Program-made: the position numbers and the translations under genes
The notes under the pieces: generated by a model
What the model saw: only the letters and a program-made list of their open reading frames with translations
What the model was told of the DNA's origin: nothing
The model's database searches: none
Part shown: positions 25,266-33,649 of the stretch, in pieces
How positions within the stretch are numbered: position 1 is the stretch's first letter
How the letters are laid out: each line of letters starts with the position of its first letter
Assembly (NCBI GenBank): GCA_022843125.1
Contig: JALHOG010000058.1
Span: forward strand, 1 to 34,386
Source: Ilumatobacteraceae bacterium
Lineage (GTDB): Bacteria > Actinomycetota > Acidimicrobiia > Acidimicrobiales > Ilumatobacteraceae
Direction of reading: 5' to 3'
Length of the DNA stretch: 34,386 nt

Positions 25266-25634
25266 TCAGCGGTTGCGCAGCGAGTCGCGGATCTCGGTGA
25301 GCAGCTCGACCTCGGTCGGCCCGGCTGCTTCCTCTTCCTTCTTCGTCCAGCGGTCGTACGCCTTGACGAGAAAGAAGCACACGGCGGCGACGATCAGGAA
25401 GTTGACGAGCGCGGTCAGCACCGTGCCGACGAGCAGGTCGGCATCACCGACACCGATCACGATGCTGTCGAAGTTCGGCTTGCCGAAGATCGCTGCGATC
25501 AGGTTCATGATGACGCCATTTGCGAAGGCTCCGACCACTGGAGCGAACGCCGTCGCCATCAGGAACGCGATGGCCAAGGCGACGAGATTGCCCTTGTTGA
25601 TGAAGTCCTTGAATTCGTTGAGCATGTTCTTCAT
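25266..25634 (-). CDS. mscL: Large-conductance mechanosensitive channel MscL
   Basis: A 122-residue channel that opens under membrane tension to release solutes in osmotic down-shock. The N-terminal amphipathic helix and first transmembrane segment read LNEFKDFINKGNLVALAIAF and FAPVVGAFANGVIMNLIAAIFG; the second segment is VGTVLTALVNFLIVAAVCFFLVKAYDRW, and a charged C-terminal helix (VELLTEIRDSL) follows. Length is typical. GGGAGG lies about 11 nt upstream of ATG 25634, so this gene has a leader with a ribosome site. A 7-bp inverted repeat lies in that leader region. Confidence 0.95.
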   Translation of the reverse strand: MKNMLNEFKDFINKGNLVALAIAFLMATAFAPVVGAFANGVIMNLIAAIFGKPNFDSIVIGVGDADLLVGTVLTALVNFLIVAAVCFFLVKAYDRWTKKEEEAAGPTEVELLTEIRDSLRNR

Positions 25635-25657
25635 GGCGGAAAGTCCCTCCCGAAAGT

Positions 25658-25677
25658 GGAAACCATTGACGGTTTCC
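25658..25677. promoter_or_regulatory. Inverted repeat between mscL and the divergent reductase gene
   Basis: GGAAACC (25658-25664) and GGTTTCC (25671-25677) form a perfect 7-bp palindrome around ATTGAC. It could be a regulator-binding site or an RNA hairpin in the mscL leader, 23 bp before its start codon. Confidence 0.4.
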
Positions 25678-25739
25678 GGTCGGGCGACAGTCAAGCACAC
25701 ACGACCATGCCCGACGCGTACCGGCGTGCGCGCCCGCGG

Positions 25740-25745
25740 TACGTT
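25740..25745 (+). promoter_or_regulatory. Leaderless-type -10 box (TACGTT) for the disulfide reductase
   Basis: TACGTT ends 6 nt before GTG 25752. It would place the transcript start at or next to the GTG and argues against the upstream ATG 25707. Confidence 0.45.
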
Positions 25746-25751
25746 CGCACC

Positions 25752-27215
25752 GTGAAGCGGCCTGTGCGTGCGCCCCGCGAGCAGTTCGACCTCGTCGTGA
25801 TCGGCATGGGTTCGGCGGGCACGCTCGCCGTCGAGTTGGCGGCCCACGACCTCGGCCTGCGCGTCGCCGCCGTCGAGCGCTCGCGCATCGGGGGCGACTG
25901 CCTCTGGACCGGGTGCGTGCCGTCGAAGGCGTTGCTCGCGAGCGCTCGCGTCGCCCACACGGTCCGCCACGCATCTCTTTTCGGTGTCGATGCCGGTGTC
26001 GATGCCGGTACCGGACCTCGCATCGATCTCGATGGCGTGTGGCGGCGGATCAAGACGGTGCAGGCCGAGATCGCCGCCACCGACGACTCACCCGATCGGT
26101 TCCGTGCGATGGGCGCCGAACTCGTCATCGGCGAGGCCCGGGTCACGGGTCCGCGCGAGGTCACCGTCGCAACCGCCGACGGCGAACGAGTGCTCCGGAC
26201 ACGCTTCGTGCTCGTCTGCACCGGGAGCCGTGCCGCCGTCCCCCCGATCGTCGGCATCGACACAGTGCCCGTGCTGACCAGCGACCATCTCTTCGAGATC
26301 GAACGGCCACCCGACTCGGTGGTGGTGCTCGGAGGTGGGCCGATCGCCGTCGAGCTCGGGCAGGCACTCCACCGCCTCGGCGTCACGACCACGCTCGTCG
26401 AACGTGAGACGCGGCTGCTCCCCCGCGAGGAGCCGGAGCTGGCCGATCGGTTGGCGACGGTGCTGCGGCGCGAAGGGGTCGACCTCCGGCTCGGCATCTC
26501 GGCTGCACGGGTCGGGGTCACCGACGGCGGGGTCGAGGTCGAGCTGGCCGACGGCACGGTCGAGCACGCGGCCGGCCTACTCGTCGCGACCGGACGAGTC
26601 GCGAACGTCGACGCGCTCGGGTTGGAAGCGCTCGGGCTCGCGGTCGCGCCCGACGGCGTCCACGTCGACGGTCGCAGCCGCACCCACGTACCGACGATCT
26701 ACGCGGTCGGCGACGCGGCGGCGGGCCGCCCGCGGTTCACCCACACCGCCGCCTACGACGCAGCCGCCGCCATCCGCGACATGTTCTTCCCGGGACGGGG
26801 CCTGGCGCCGGCGGTCGTGCCGTGGTGCACCTTCAGCGACCCCGAGCTCGCTCGCGTCGGCCTCACCGCCGACGAGGCCCGGGCGGTCCACGGCGACCGC
26901 GCCGTCACGGTGCACCGCCACGAACTCCACCACGTCGATCGGGCACGCGCCGACGGCGCCACCGACGGGCTGCTGCTCGTGGTGGCGGTACGCCGACGGA
27001 TCGTCGGCGCCCACCTGCTCGCCCCCGGGGCCGGTGAGCTCGTGCACGAGCTGGCGCTCGCGATGAAAGCCGGGATCGGGCTCGACGAGTTGGCCCGGTT
27101 GGTCCACGTGTACCCCACGATCGCGACCGGTGTCGGCCGCCTGGCGGGCGATCACGCGATCGGCCGCGCCCGGAAGCTCCGCGGCCTGGCCAAACTCGGC
27201 CGCTGGCTCGGCTGA
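25752..27215 (+). CDS. FAD-dependent pyridine nucleotide-disulfide reductase, MerA/Lpd-like
   Basis: A 487-residue two-dinucleotide-fold enzyme. The FAD motif is VIGMGSAG (16-23), the redox disulfide Cys50-LWTG-Cys55 in GGDCLWTGCVPSKA, the NAD(P) site VVVLGGGPIAVELGQAL, and the second FAD segment YAVGDAAAG. The C-terminal interface reads HVYPTIATGV where relatives have HxYPTxxE, so the Glu of the His-Glu dyad is replaced by Thr. It lacks the mercury-binding N-domain and the C-terminal vicinal Cys pair of true mercuric reductase. Substrate unknown. ATG 25707 is a possible longer start, but it lies before the TACGTT box. Convergent with the MFS gene, 4 nt apart. Confidence 0.87.
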   Translation: MKRPVRAPREQFDLVVIGMGSAGTLAVELAAHDLGLRVAAVERSRIGGDCLWTGCVPSKALLASARVAHTVRHASLFGVDAGVDAGTGPRIDLDGVWRRIKTVQAEIAATDDSPDRFRAMGAELVIGEARVTGPREVTVATADGERVLRTRFVLVCTGSRAAVPPIVGIDTVPVLTSDHLFEIERPPDSVVVLGGGPIAVELGQALHRLGVTTTLVERETRLLPREEPELADRLATVLRREGVDLRLGISAARVGVTDGGVEVELADGTVEHAAGLLVATGRVANVDALGLEALGLAVAPDGVHVDGRSRTHVPTIYAVGDAAAGRPRFTHTAAYDAAAAIRDMFFPGRGLAPAVVPWCTFSDPELARVGLTADEARAVHGDRAVTVHRHELHHVDRARADGATDGLLLVVAVRRRIVGAHLLAPGAGELVHELALAMKAGIGLDELARLVHVYPTIATGVGRLAGDHAIGRARKLRGLAKLGRWLG

Positions 27216-27219
27216 TCGG

Positions 27220-28485
27220 TCAGGCCGACGACGCCGTGCCCTGCGCCGTGGTCCGGTCTCGCTCAGCGGTGATCTCGGAGAACGTGTCGAGACGCCGCAG
27301 CGACGGGAACAACCAGGCGAACGAGATCGCGATCAGCATCGTGATCGCGCCCCCGCCGGCGATCGCCCACGGCAGCCCGACCGCTCGTGCAGCGACGCCG
27401 CTCTCGAACGCACCCAGCTCATTCGAGGCGCCGATGAACACGCCCTCGACCGCGGTGACGCGTCCGAGCTGATCGTCCGGCGTGGCGAGCGGCACGATCG
27501 AGCCGCGGATGTACATCGACACCATGTCGGCCGCCGAGAGGACCACGAGCGCGAGGAACGCGACCGTGTAGCTGCGGGTGATCCCGAACACCACCGTGCC
27601 GAGGCCGAAGACAGCCACCGAGGCGAGCAGGATCGGGCCGACGCGCCGACGCACAGGCGCCACCGCGAGCACGACCGCCATCGCCGCTGCGCCGACACCG
27701 GGTGCCGCCCGCAACCAGCCATAGGCGATGTCACCCACGCCGAGCCGCTCCGACGCCACCGCCGGGATCAGGGCGACCGCACCCCCGAACAGCACGGCGA
27801 ACAGGTCGAGGGAGATCGCGGCCAGCACGAGCGGCGTGCGCCGCACGAACCGCAGGCCCTCCATGGCAGCCGACAGCGTCGGACGGTCGGTCAGGCGGCC
27901 CGGCTCACGCACGTACACGATCCGCAGGATCGGCACGATGGCGAGCAGCTCGAGCCCGCCGGCGACCGCGTACGCAACCTCCGGCCCGACGCTGTACAGG
28001 AACCCGCCGAGCACCGGCCCGACGATCGCCGCGCCGGTGAACGTCGCAGTCCAGAGTGCGATGACCCGCGGGAAGTCGGCCGGCGTGGTGATCAGCGGCG
28101 GGATCGCCCGCCTGGCAGGCGAGAGCATGGCGTCGGCGGCGCCGAACGCGAACGCGATGCCGAACAGCGGCCACACCCGACCGACGTCCATGAGGCTGTA
28201 GGCGACGAGCGCGCCGGCGCACAGCGCGCGCGCCAGCAGGAACAGCGCGGTGACCCGGCGCCGGTCGAAGCGATCGGCCACCCAGCCGCTGACGAGGACG
28301 AGCAGCACTGCCGGGACGAACTGGGCGAGGCCGATCCACCCGATGTCGAGCTCGTTGCCCGTGAGGTCGAACGCCTGCTTGAACAAGACCGTCACGAGCA
28401 GATTGAGACCGACCGATGCCAACGCCGTCGACACGAGGTACCGGCGCACCGACGGCTGCCGGAGGACATCGCGCGTCGTGGTCAC
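27220..28485 (-). CDS. MFS exporter, enterobactin-exporter-like (MFS_3)
   Basis: A 421-residue major facilitator protein with about twelve helices. It has the loop 2-3 pattern GWVADRFDRRRVTALF and the MFS_3-type segments LSPARRAIPPLITTPADFPRVIALWTA and IGASNELGAFESGVAARAVG. This subfamily includes EntS and several drug exporters. The substrate is not visible. The start GTG 28485 lies 6 nt after TAGCCT. Confidence 0.88.
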   Translation of the reverse strand: MTTTRDVLRQPSVRRYLVSTALASVGLNLLVTVLFKQAFDLTGNELDIGWIGLAQFVPAVLLVLVSGWVADRFDRRRVTALFLLARALCAGALVAYSLMDVGRVWPLFGIAFAFGAADAMLSPARRAIPPLITTPADFPRVIALWTATFTGAAIVGPVLGGFLYSVGPEVAYAVAGGLELLAIVPILRIVYVREPGRLTDRPTLSAAMEGLRFVRRTPLVLAAISLDLFAVLFGGAVALIPAVASERLGVGDIAYGWLRAAPGVGAAAMAVVLAVAPVRRRVGPILLASVAVFGLGTVVFGITRSYTVAFLALVVLSAADMVSMYIRGSIVPLATPDDQLGRVTAVEGVFIGASNELGAFESGVAARAVGLPWAIAGGGAITMLIAISFAWLFPSLRRLDTFSEITAERDRTTAQGTASSA

Positions 28486-28491
28486 GCGCGG

Positions 28492-28497
28492 AGGCTA
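28492..28497 (-). promoter_or_regulatory. Leaderless-type -10 box (TAGCCT) for the MFS gene
   Basis: The reverse complement reads TAGCCT, 6 nt before GTG 28485. Confidence 0.5.
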
Positions 28498-28662
28498 ACC
28501 ATCGACACGGCGATCGACCCGGTCCGGTCCCCCGTCGGCCGGCCCCCCACCATCGCGAATCCGTGACGCGCGTTTCCGTCGCGTGACGACTCTCGCGCGC
28601 TTGTCGATCAACTCTCGAAAACACTCAGCACGCAGGGGCGACGGTCCGATACACACTCCCGT

Positions 28663-28908
28663 ATGGAGATTCGGCGGGCAACCTTCGGCGCAGCGGTTCG
28701 GCTGGGCATGTTCTTGAGCACCATCTCGGTGCTCCTGGTTCTCGTCATCGACTCGGTCGGTGACGTCGATACCTCGGCGATGGCGGCGACCGTCGCTGCC
28801 GTCGGTTTCGCGACGAGCTGGTCGCTCACGGGCCGGGTGGCCCGCGCGGCGCACGTGGCACCGCGCCACCGGGTTTCGGTCGTGCGGATCCATCAGCCGG
28901 TCGGCTGA
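28663..28908 (+). CDS. Small two-helix membrane protein
   Basis: An 81-residue ORF with two hydrophobic stretches (about 15-31, LGMFLSTISVLLVLVID; and 40-56, AMAATVAAVGFATSWSL), a polar loop between them, and a basic C-terminus. No family recognised. CACACT lies 5 nt before the ATG, close to the window's promoter pattern, which gives some support that it is real. It lies 63 nt upstream of the GGDEF-EAL gene and could be part of its locus. Confidence 0.55.
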   Translation: MEIRRATFGAAVRLGMFLSTISVLLVLVIDSVGDVDTSAMAATVAAVGFATSWSLTGRVARAAHVAPRHRVSVVRIHQPVG

Positions 28909-28957
28909 TCCCGATCGTTCCGACTCTGGTGCACCGGGCCTGACGGCGGCGAGGCCG

Positions 28958-28963
28958 CACAGT
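28958..28963 (+). promoter_or_regulatory. Leaderless-type -10 box (CACAGT) for the GGDEF-EAL gene
   Basis: CACAGT ends 8 nt before GTG 28972. Confidence 0.4.
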
Positions 28964-28971
28964 TCAAGACC

Positions 28972-31956
28972 GTGCCCCGCGGCTCCGATAGCCCTGATGT
29001 GAATCCGACCACTCGGTTTCGAAGCGCGTCTCTTGCCGCGCGCTTGCTCGCCCTCGTGGTGGTGCCGATCGTCGCGCTCACGGTGCTCGCGTTCCAGCGG
29101 ATCGACAGCGAGCGGACGGCCGCAACCAGGGCTCGCGAGGTCGCCGCGCTCGTCCAGCTCCAGCGTGACGTGTCGGCCGTCTATCCGTACGCCAACCTCG
29201 AACGGATCGCCCTCGAAGGGCTGAGTCGTGTCGACGAGCTGGGGGTGCCCCGCAACCTCGTCAAGACGATGTCGGGCGTCGACCTCGAGGGGATCACCTC
29301 GACGAACGCCGAGTTGCTCGACCGATCGCTCGACCGCCTCGCCGAGCGCCACCCCACGCTCGCCCTCCCCGACGGCACCGGGCTCGGCGAGCGCCTCCGC
29401 GGCATCCGCATCGCGCTCGACGAACAGCGCGGGCTCAGCGAGGAACGCATCGCTCTCGGCCCGGATGTCCAGGCCGTCTTCGACGAGCTCAGCAGCGTGC
29501 TCGGCGACGCCCTCGCATCGACGAACACACGTGAAGCGCTCCCCCCCGAGTTCGCGGCACATGCAACGTCGATGCGGGCCCTCTCCGACGTCCTGGTCAG
29601 CGGCGGCGAGTACGGGCAGGCAGTGCTCAACGCGCTCCTCCTCGCTCAAAGTGACACGCGGGAGGAAGCTGGTCGCCGTCACGCCGTCCACGAAGCACTG
29701 CTCGACGTCTTCGAACGATCCATCGATCCCGGCGAGGCAGCCGAGGTCGGCGCCGTACGGACGGGCCTGCGCGAGTTCGTCGGCGACGTGCCCATCTCGG
29801 AACAGGCCGGACAGCTCGGCGTGACCGATCCGGCGGTCATCTCCGCCGCGACCGCCGCGATCCTCGACCTGTTCGACTACCTGAGCGATCTCGAGCAGTA
29901 CTCGGCCGACTTCCACGAGCAGGTCCAGGCCGACGTCACCGGTCGAGCCGACGCAGCCGACACACGCGTCGCCAACGCGTGGTCACTGCTCGCCATGATC
30001 GCCGTGGTGACCGCTGGCCTCATCGTGGCAGTGATGCTCTCGATCCTGCGCCCGCTGCGCGGACTCACGACTCGAGCCGAAGCGATCACCAACGGGGTGC
30101 TCGATCTCGAGCCGCTCGCCGTGCGCGGCCCGACCGACATCCGCGCCCTCACCGTGACGATGAACGAGATGCTCGGAACCCTGCACCGGGTCAATGGCGA
30201 GATCACCAGGCTCGCCGCCGGCGACATCGACGCCACCACGGTTCCCGACCTCCCCGGTGCGATCGGCATCTCGATGCGCGACTCGGTGCGCCACCTCGCC
30301 ACAGTGACCGCGCAGCTCCAGCGCAGCGAGCAGCTGTCGTCTGCGATCGTGACCCAGGCGGCCGATGCGATCTGGACCGTTGGCCCCGACGGTCGGATCC
30401 GGACCGCGAACGAGGCGAGCGAGCAACTCACCCGGGTGGCTCGGGCACGCCAGATCGGCATGCCGATCACCGATCTACTGACCGCGATCTCCGGGGAAGC
30501 GGCCGTGAAGACACCACTCGGCCCGAATCCGAAGGTGCTCGTCGCCACCAGCGTCATCGACGCAGGCGACGACATCGTCACGGCGGTGATCGCGCATGAC
30601 ATCTCCGAGCGGACGCGCTTCGAGGAGCGGCTCGCGTATCAGGCCCACCACGATGCGCTGACCGGCCTGCCGAACCGGTTCGCCGTCCTCGAGCGACTCG
30701 ACGAGATCCTGCGCACCGAGCCGAACGTCGCAGTGCTGTTCGTCGACCTCGACTCGTTCAAGTCGGTGAACGACACCCACGGGCATGCTGTGGGAGACCA
30801 GGTCCTCGGCGCGGTCGGCACGATCCTCACCCGGTGCGTGCGTTCCTCGGAGTTCGTCGGACGCCTGGGCGGTGACGAGTTCGTCATCATCGTGCGCGAC
30901 GTCGTCGAGGCGACCGACGCCCTGACGCTCGGCTACCGCGTGATTCGGGAACTCGAACAACCCCAGGAGCACGACGGCCACGTCTTCGTCCTGTCGGCCA
31001 GCGTCGGTGTCGCCTTCCCCGAGATCGGCACGTCCGCTCTCGACGCGATCCGGCATGCCGACAGTGCCGTCTACCAGGCGAAACGGCGGGGCCGTGGTCG
31101 AGTCGAGCGGTTCGACGCGGCGATGCAGGAGCAGATCGAACACGAGGCAGCGGTCGAACTGGCGCTGCGCCAGGCGGTCCGCAACGACGAGTTGCGCATC
31201 CATCTCCAGCCTGTGTTCGACCTCGCGACCGACCGCATCAGCGGCGCCGAGGCACTGGTGCGATGGGAGCGCCCGGGGTTCGGCCTGGTGCCGCCGAACG
31301 ACTTCATCCCGATCGCCGAGCGGAGCTCGCTGATCTTCGAGGTCGAGCGTTGGGTGCTGACCCAGGCGTGTGAGCGCATCGCAGCATGGCGCCAGATGAA
31401 CGCGTCGTGCGACTACCGGGTCGCCGTCAACATCTCCGGACGCCACCTGATCGAAGGCGACCTCCTCACCGACGTCGAACGTGCACTCGCGCTCTCGGGC
31501 GCTGATCCGACCATGCTCGAGTTGGAGCTGACCGAGACCCAGTTGCTCGAAGACCTGGATCGAGCCACGTCGGTGCTCGACGCGCTCCGCGCACGCGGCA
31601 TCACGATCGCGGTCGACGACTTCGGGACCGGCTATTCGTCGATGACCTATCTGCGTCACTTGCCGATCGACACCGTGAAGATCGATCGCAGCTTCGTCGC
31701 CAGGGCCACCGAGCACGGGTACGACTCGACGGTCATCGAGGCGTTGATCACCGTCGCGAGTGCCCTCGGGCTCACGGTGGTCGCCGAGGGCATCGAGACC
31801 GAGGGGCAACTCGACTACGTGCGTTCCCACGGGTGCCATCGAGGCCAGGGGTACCTGCTGGCGCGTCCCATGCCCGTCATCGATGCCGAGGCGATGATGT
31901 GCGACCTGTCGCACCCCGGGCACGACGGGCAGCACGCCGGAGCGACCGCGAGCTGA
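28972..31956 (+). CDS. Membrane GGDEF-EAL protein (cyclic-di-GMP synthase/phosphodiesterase)
   Basis: A 994-residue membrane protein. Order: TM1 (about 22-42), a ~295-residue helical extracytoplasmic sensor, TM2 (about 338-359), HAMP (about 360-412), PAS (about 440-550), GGDEF and EAL. The GGDEF site is intact (GGDEF at 633-637), and the I-site five residues upstream reads RSSE (624-627) instead of RxxD. The EAL domain keeps EALVRW (760-765), VNISGRHL, LELTETQLL, DDFGTGYSS and EGIETEGQ, so both activities may be present. The sensor region resembles NIT-type helical sensors only loosely. A degenerate I-site suggests weakened product inhibition. Target pathway unknown. Confidence 0.93.
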   Translation: MPRGSDSPDVNPTTRFRSASLAARLLALVVVPIVALTVLAFQRIDSERTAATRAREVAALVQLQRDVSAVYPYANLERIALEGLSRVDELGVPRNLVKTMSGVDLEGITSTNAELLDRSLDRLAERHPTLALPDGTGLGERLRGIRIALDEQRGLSEERIALGPDVQAVFDELSSVLGDALASTNTREALPPEFAAHATSMRALSDVLVSGGEYGQAVLNALLLAQSDTREEAGRRHAVHEALLDVFERSIDPGEAAEVGAVRTGLREFVGDVPISEQAGQLGVTDPAVISAATAAILDLFDYLSDLEQYSADFHEQVQADVTGRADAADTRVANAWSLLAMIAVVTAGLIVAVMLSILRPLRGLTTRAEAITNGVLDLEPLAVRGPTDIRALTVTMNEMLGTLHRVNGEITRLAAGDIDATTVPDLPGAIGISMRDSVRHLATVTAQLQRSEQLSSAIVTQAADAIWTVGPDGRIRTANEASEQLTRVARARQIGMPITDLLTAISGEAAVKTPLGPNPKVLVATSVIDAGDDIVTAVIAHDISERTRFEERLAYQAHHDALTGLPNRFAVLERLDEILRTEPNVAVLFVDLDSFKSVNDTHGHAVGDQVLGAVGTILTRCVRSSEFVGRLGGDEFVIIVRDVVEATDALTLGYRVIRELEQPQEHDGHVFVLSASVGVAFPEIGTSALDAIRHADSAVYQAKRRGRGRVERFDAAMQEQIEHEAAVELALRQAVRNDELRIHLQPVFDLATDRISGAEALVRWERPGFGLVPPNDFIPIAERSSLIFEVERWVLTQACERIAAWRQMNASCDYRVAVNISGRHLIEGDLLTDVERALALSGADPTMLELELTETQLLEDLDRATSVLDALRARGITIAVDDFGTGYSSMTYLRHLPIDTVKIDRSFVARATEHGYDSTVIEALITVASALGLTVVAEGIETEGQLDYVRSHGCHRGQGYLLARPMPVIDAEAMMCDLSHPGHDGQHAGATAS

Positions 31957-31971
31957 TCACCCGCCGGGTGA
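31957..31971. terminator. Perfect palindrome after the GGDEF-EAL stop
   Basis: TCACCCG (31957-31963) and CGGGTGA (31965-31971) are exact inverted arms around one base, right after the stop. A hairpin would use five pairs. It lies between convergent genes; no T tract. Confidence 0.35.
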
Positions 31972-31972
31972 G

Positions 31973-31999
31973 CGGCTGGGAACGGCTGGGAACGGCTGG
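31973..31999. repeat. Short tandem repeat, 10-bp unit, 2.7 copies
   Basis: The unit CGGCTGGGAA occurs at 31973-31982 and 31983-31992, then partly at 31993-31999. It fills the gap between convergent genes and may be slippage-prone. Confidence 0.8.
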
Positions 32000-32001
32000 C
32001 G

Positions 32002-33648
32002 TCAGCCGATGCGGACCGGCGTGACCTGGTCGGCAGCGTGCTTCGCGTGGTAGCTGGACCGGGTCAACGGGCTGGCCTCGACGTGCCCGATGCCCAGCCG
32101 CTCGCCGATCTCCGCCCAGCGTCGGAATTCGGCCGGCTCGACCCAGCGCGCCACCGGTAGGTGATGCGTGGTGGGGCGCAGGTACTGGCCGATGGTGACG
32201 ATGTCGCAGCCGACGCCGGCCAGATCGGCGAGGGCGCCGATCAGCTCGTCGTCGGTCTCGCCGATGCCCGCCATGACGCTCGACTTGGTGACGAGACCGG
32301 CCTGCTTCGCGAGCGAGAGGACGCCGAGACTGCGGGCGTAGCCGGCCGACGGGCGAACCGCCCGCTGCAGGCGCGCCACGGTCTCGAGATTGTGGTTGAG
32401 CACGTCGGGCCGCTCGGCGAACAGGACGTCGAGCGCGGCGGCCGAGCCCTTTGCGTCGGAGATCAGCGTCTCGACGCGGGCAGCGCCACGACGCTCGCGG
32501 ATCGCACGCACGCACTCGGCGACGTGCGCCATACCGCCGTCGGCGAGGTCGTCGCGGGCGACCATCGTGAGCACCACGTGGTCGAGCGCCATCCGGTCGA
32601 CCGCTTCGGCGAGCCGGCGGGGTTCGTCGGCGTCCGGTTCGAGCGGCTTGCGCGTGTCGACCAGGCAGAACCCGCACGCGCGGGTGCAGCGCTCACCGAG
32701 CACCATGAACGTGGCGGTGCCGTCGCTCCAGCACTCCGACAGGTTGGGGCAGCCGGCGTCCTCGCAGACGGTGACGAGATCGAGCTCGCGCATCGTCTTC
32801 TTCAGCGCCAGCACCTCGGGGCCGAGACGCACCTTCGGCCGGAGCCAGTCGGGCTTGCGCGACTCGATCGACAGCCCGGCTGCGACACCGGCCTGCTCGA
32901 GTCGCTGATGCGACCGCGGCTGGAACGTGATCGGCTCGCCCGCGCCCTCACCCCGGGAGAACGGGGCCAGATCGCCGGGCCGCTGCTGCCACGCGACGTC
33001 CTGACGTTCGACGATGCCACCGGCCCACCGCTCACCGGCCAACCGGCTGATCACGTCGACCGCGTCGCGCATCGTGACGTCGATGCCCTCCTCGGCGAGA
33101 GACGTCACCGGCCGATCGGCGATGCCGCAGGCGACGATGTGCTCGCGCATGTAGGTGAGGTCGGTCGTGAGGTTGAGCGCGAACCCGTGCATCGTGCGGC
33201 CCCGTGCGAGCCGGACCCCGATCGCCGCGATCTTGCGGGGCGACGGACCGTGGACGTCGACCCACACCCCCGGGTACTCCGGCAGACGGCCGGCATCGGT
33301 GACCCCGAGCTCGCCGAGGGCGTCGATCAGCAACTGCTCGACCGCGCGCACGTGCTCGAGCGAGCCCTTCGCGTTCGGCAGCGACAGGACCGGGTAGCCG
33401 ACGAGCTGCCCGGGGCCGTGGTAGGTGATGTCACCCCCACGCTTCACCCCGATCAGGTCGGCCCCCACGGCGGCCGGTTCGCACCGCAGGTTGGTGGCCA
33501 GGTCGGCGTGACGGCCGTAGGTGAAGACGTGGTCGTGCTCGAGCAGCAGGAGATGCTGCTCGCGCCCGTGGTCGAACAGGGCCTGCTGCACCGCGAGGGC
33601 CTCGCGGTACGGCACCCTGCCGAGCCAACGGACGCGCAGCGCGGTCAT
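32002..33648 (-). CDS. LipB-LipA fusion: octanoyltransferase joined to lipoyl synthase
   Basis: A single 548-residue ORF. Residues 1-215 are LipB: RGGDITYHGPGQLVGYPVL (70-88), Lys139 in RKIAAIGVR, MHGFALNL, and Cys174 in VACGIADRPVTSL, the Lys/Cys pair that transfers octanoate from ACP to the E2 domain. After a ~60-residue linker, residues ~265-548 are LipA: auxiliary cluster Cys295-x4-Cys300-x5-Cys306 (CEDAGCPNLSEC), radical-SAM Cys321-x3-Cys325-x2-Cys328 (CTRACGFC), and the C-terminal RSSYHA Ser ligand. No stop lies between the two halves. It follows the E2 gene by 1 nt. The two steps of lipoate assembly, octanoyl transfer and sulfur insertion, thus sit in one polypeptide. All key residues are present. 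Confidence 0.95.
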   Translation of the reverse strand: MTALRVRWLGRVPYREALAVQQALFDHGREQHLLLLEHDHVFTYGRHADLATNLRCEPAAVGADLIGVKRGGDITYHGPGQLVGYPVLSLPNAKGSLEHVRAVEQLLIDALGELGVTDAGRLPEYPGVWVDVHGPSPRKIAAIGVRLARGRTMHGFALNLTTDLTYMREHIVACGIADRPVTSLAEEGIDVTMRDAVDVISRLAGERWAGGIVERQDVAWQQRPGDLAPFSRGEGAGEPITFQPRSHQRLEQAGVAAGLSIESRKPDWLRPKVRLGPEVLALKKTMRELDLVTVCEDAGCPNLSECWSDGTATFMVLGERCTRACGFCLVDTRKPLEPDADEPRRLAEAVDRMALDHVVLTMVARDDLADGGMAHVAECVRAIRERRGAARVETLISDAKGSAAALDVLFAERPDVLNHNLETVARLQRAVRPSAGYARSLGVLSLAKQAGLVTKSSVMAGIGETDDELIGALADLAGVGCDIVTIGQYLRPTTHHLPVARWVEPAEFRRWAEIGERLGIGHVEASPLTRSSYHAKHAADQVTPVRIG

Positions 33649-33649
33649 C

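Noticed and set aside
25752..27215. Mercuric reductase
   Set aside because: No heavy-metal-binding N-domain, no C-terminal Cys pair and no mer genes nearby.
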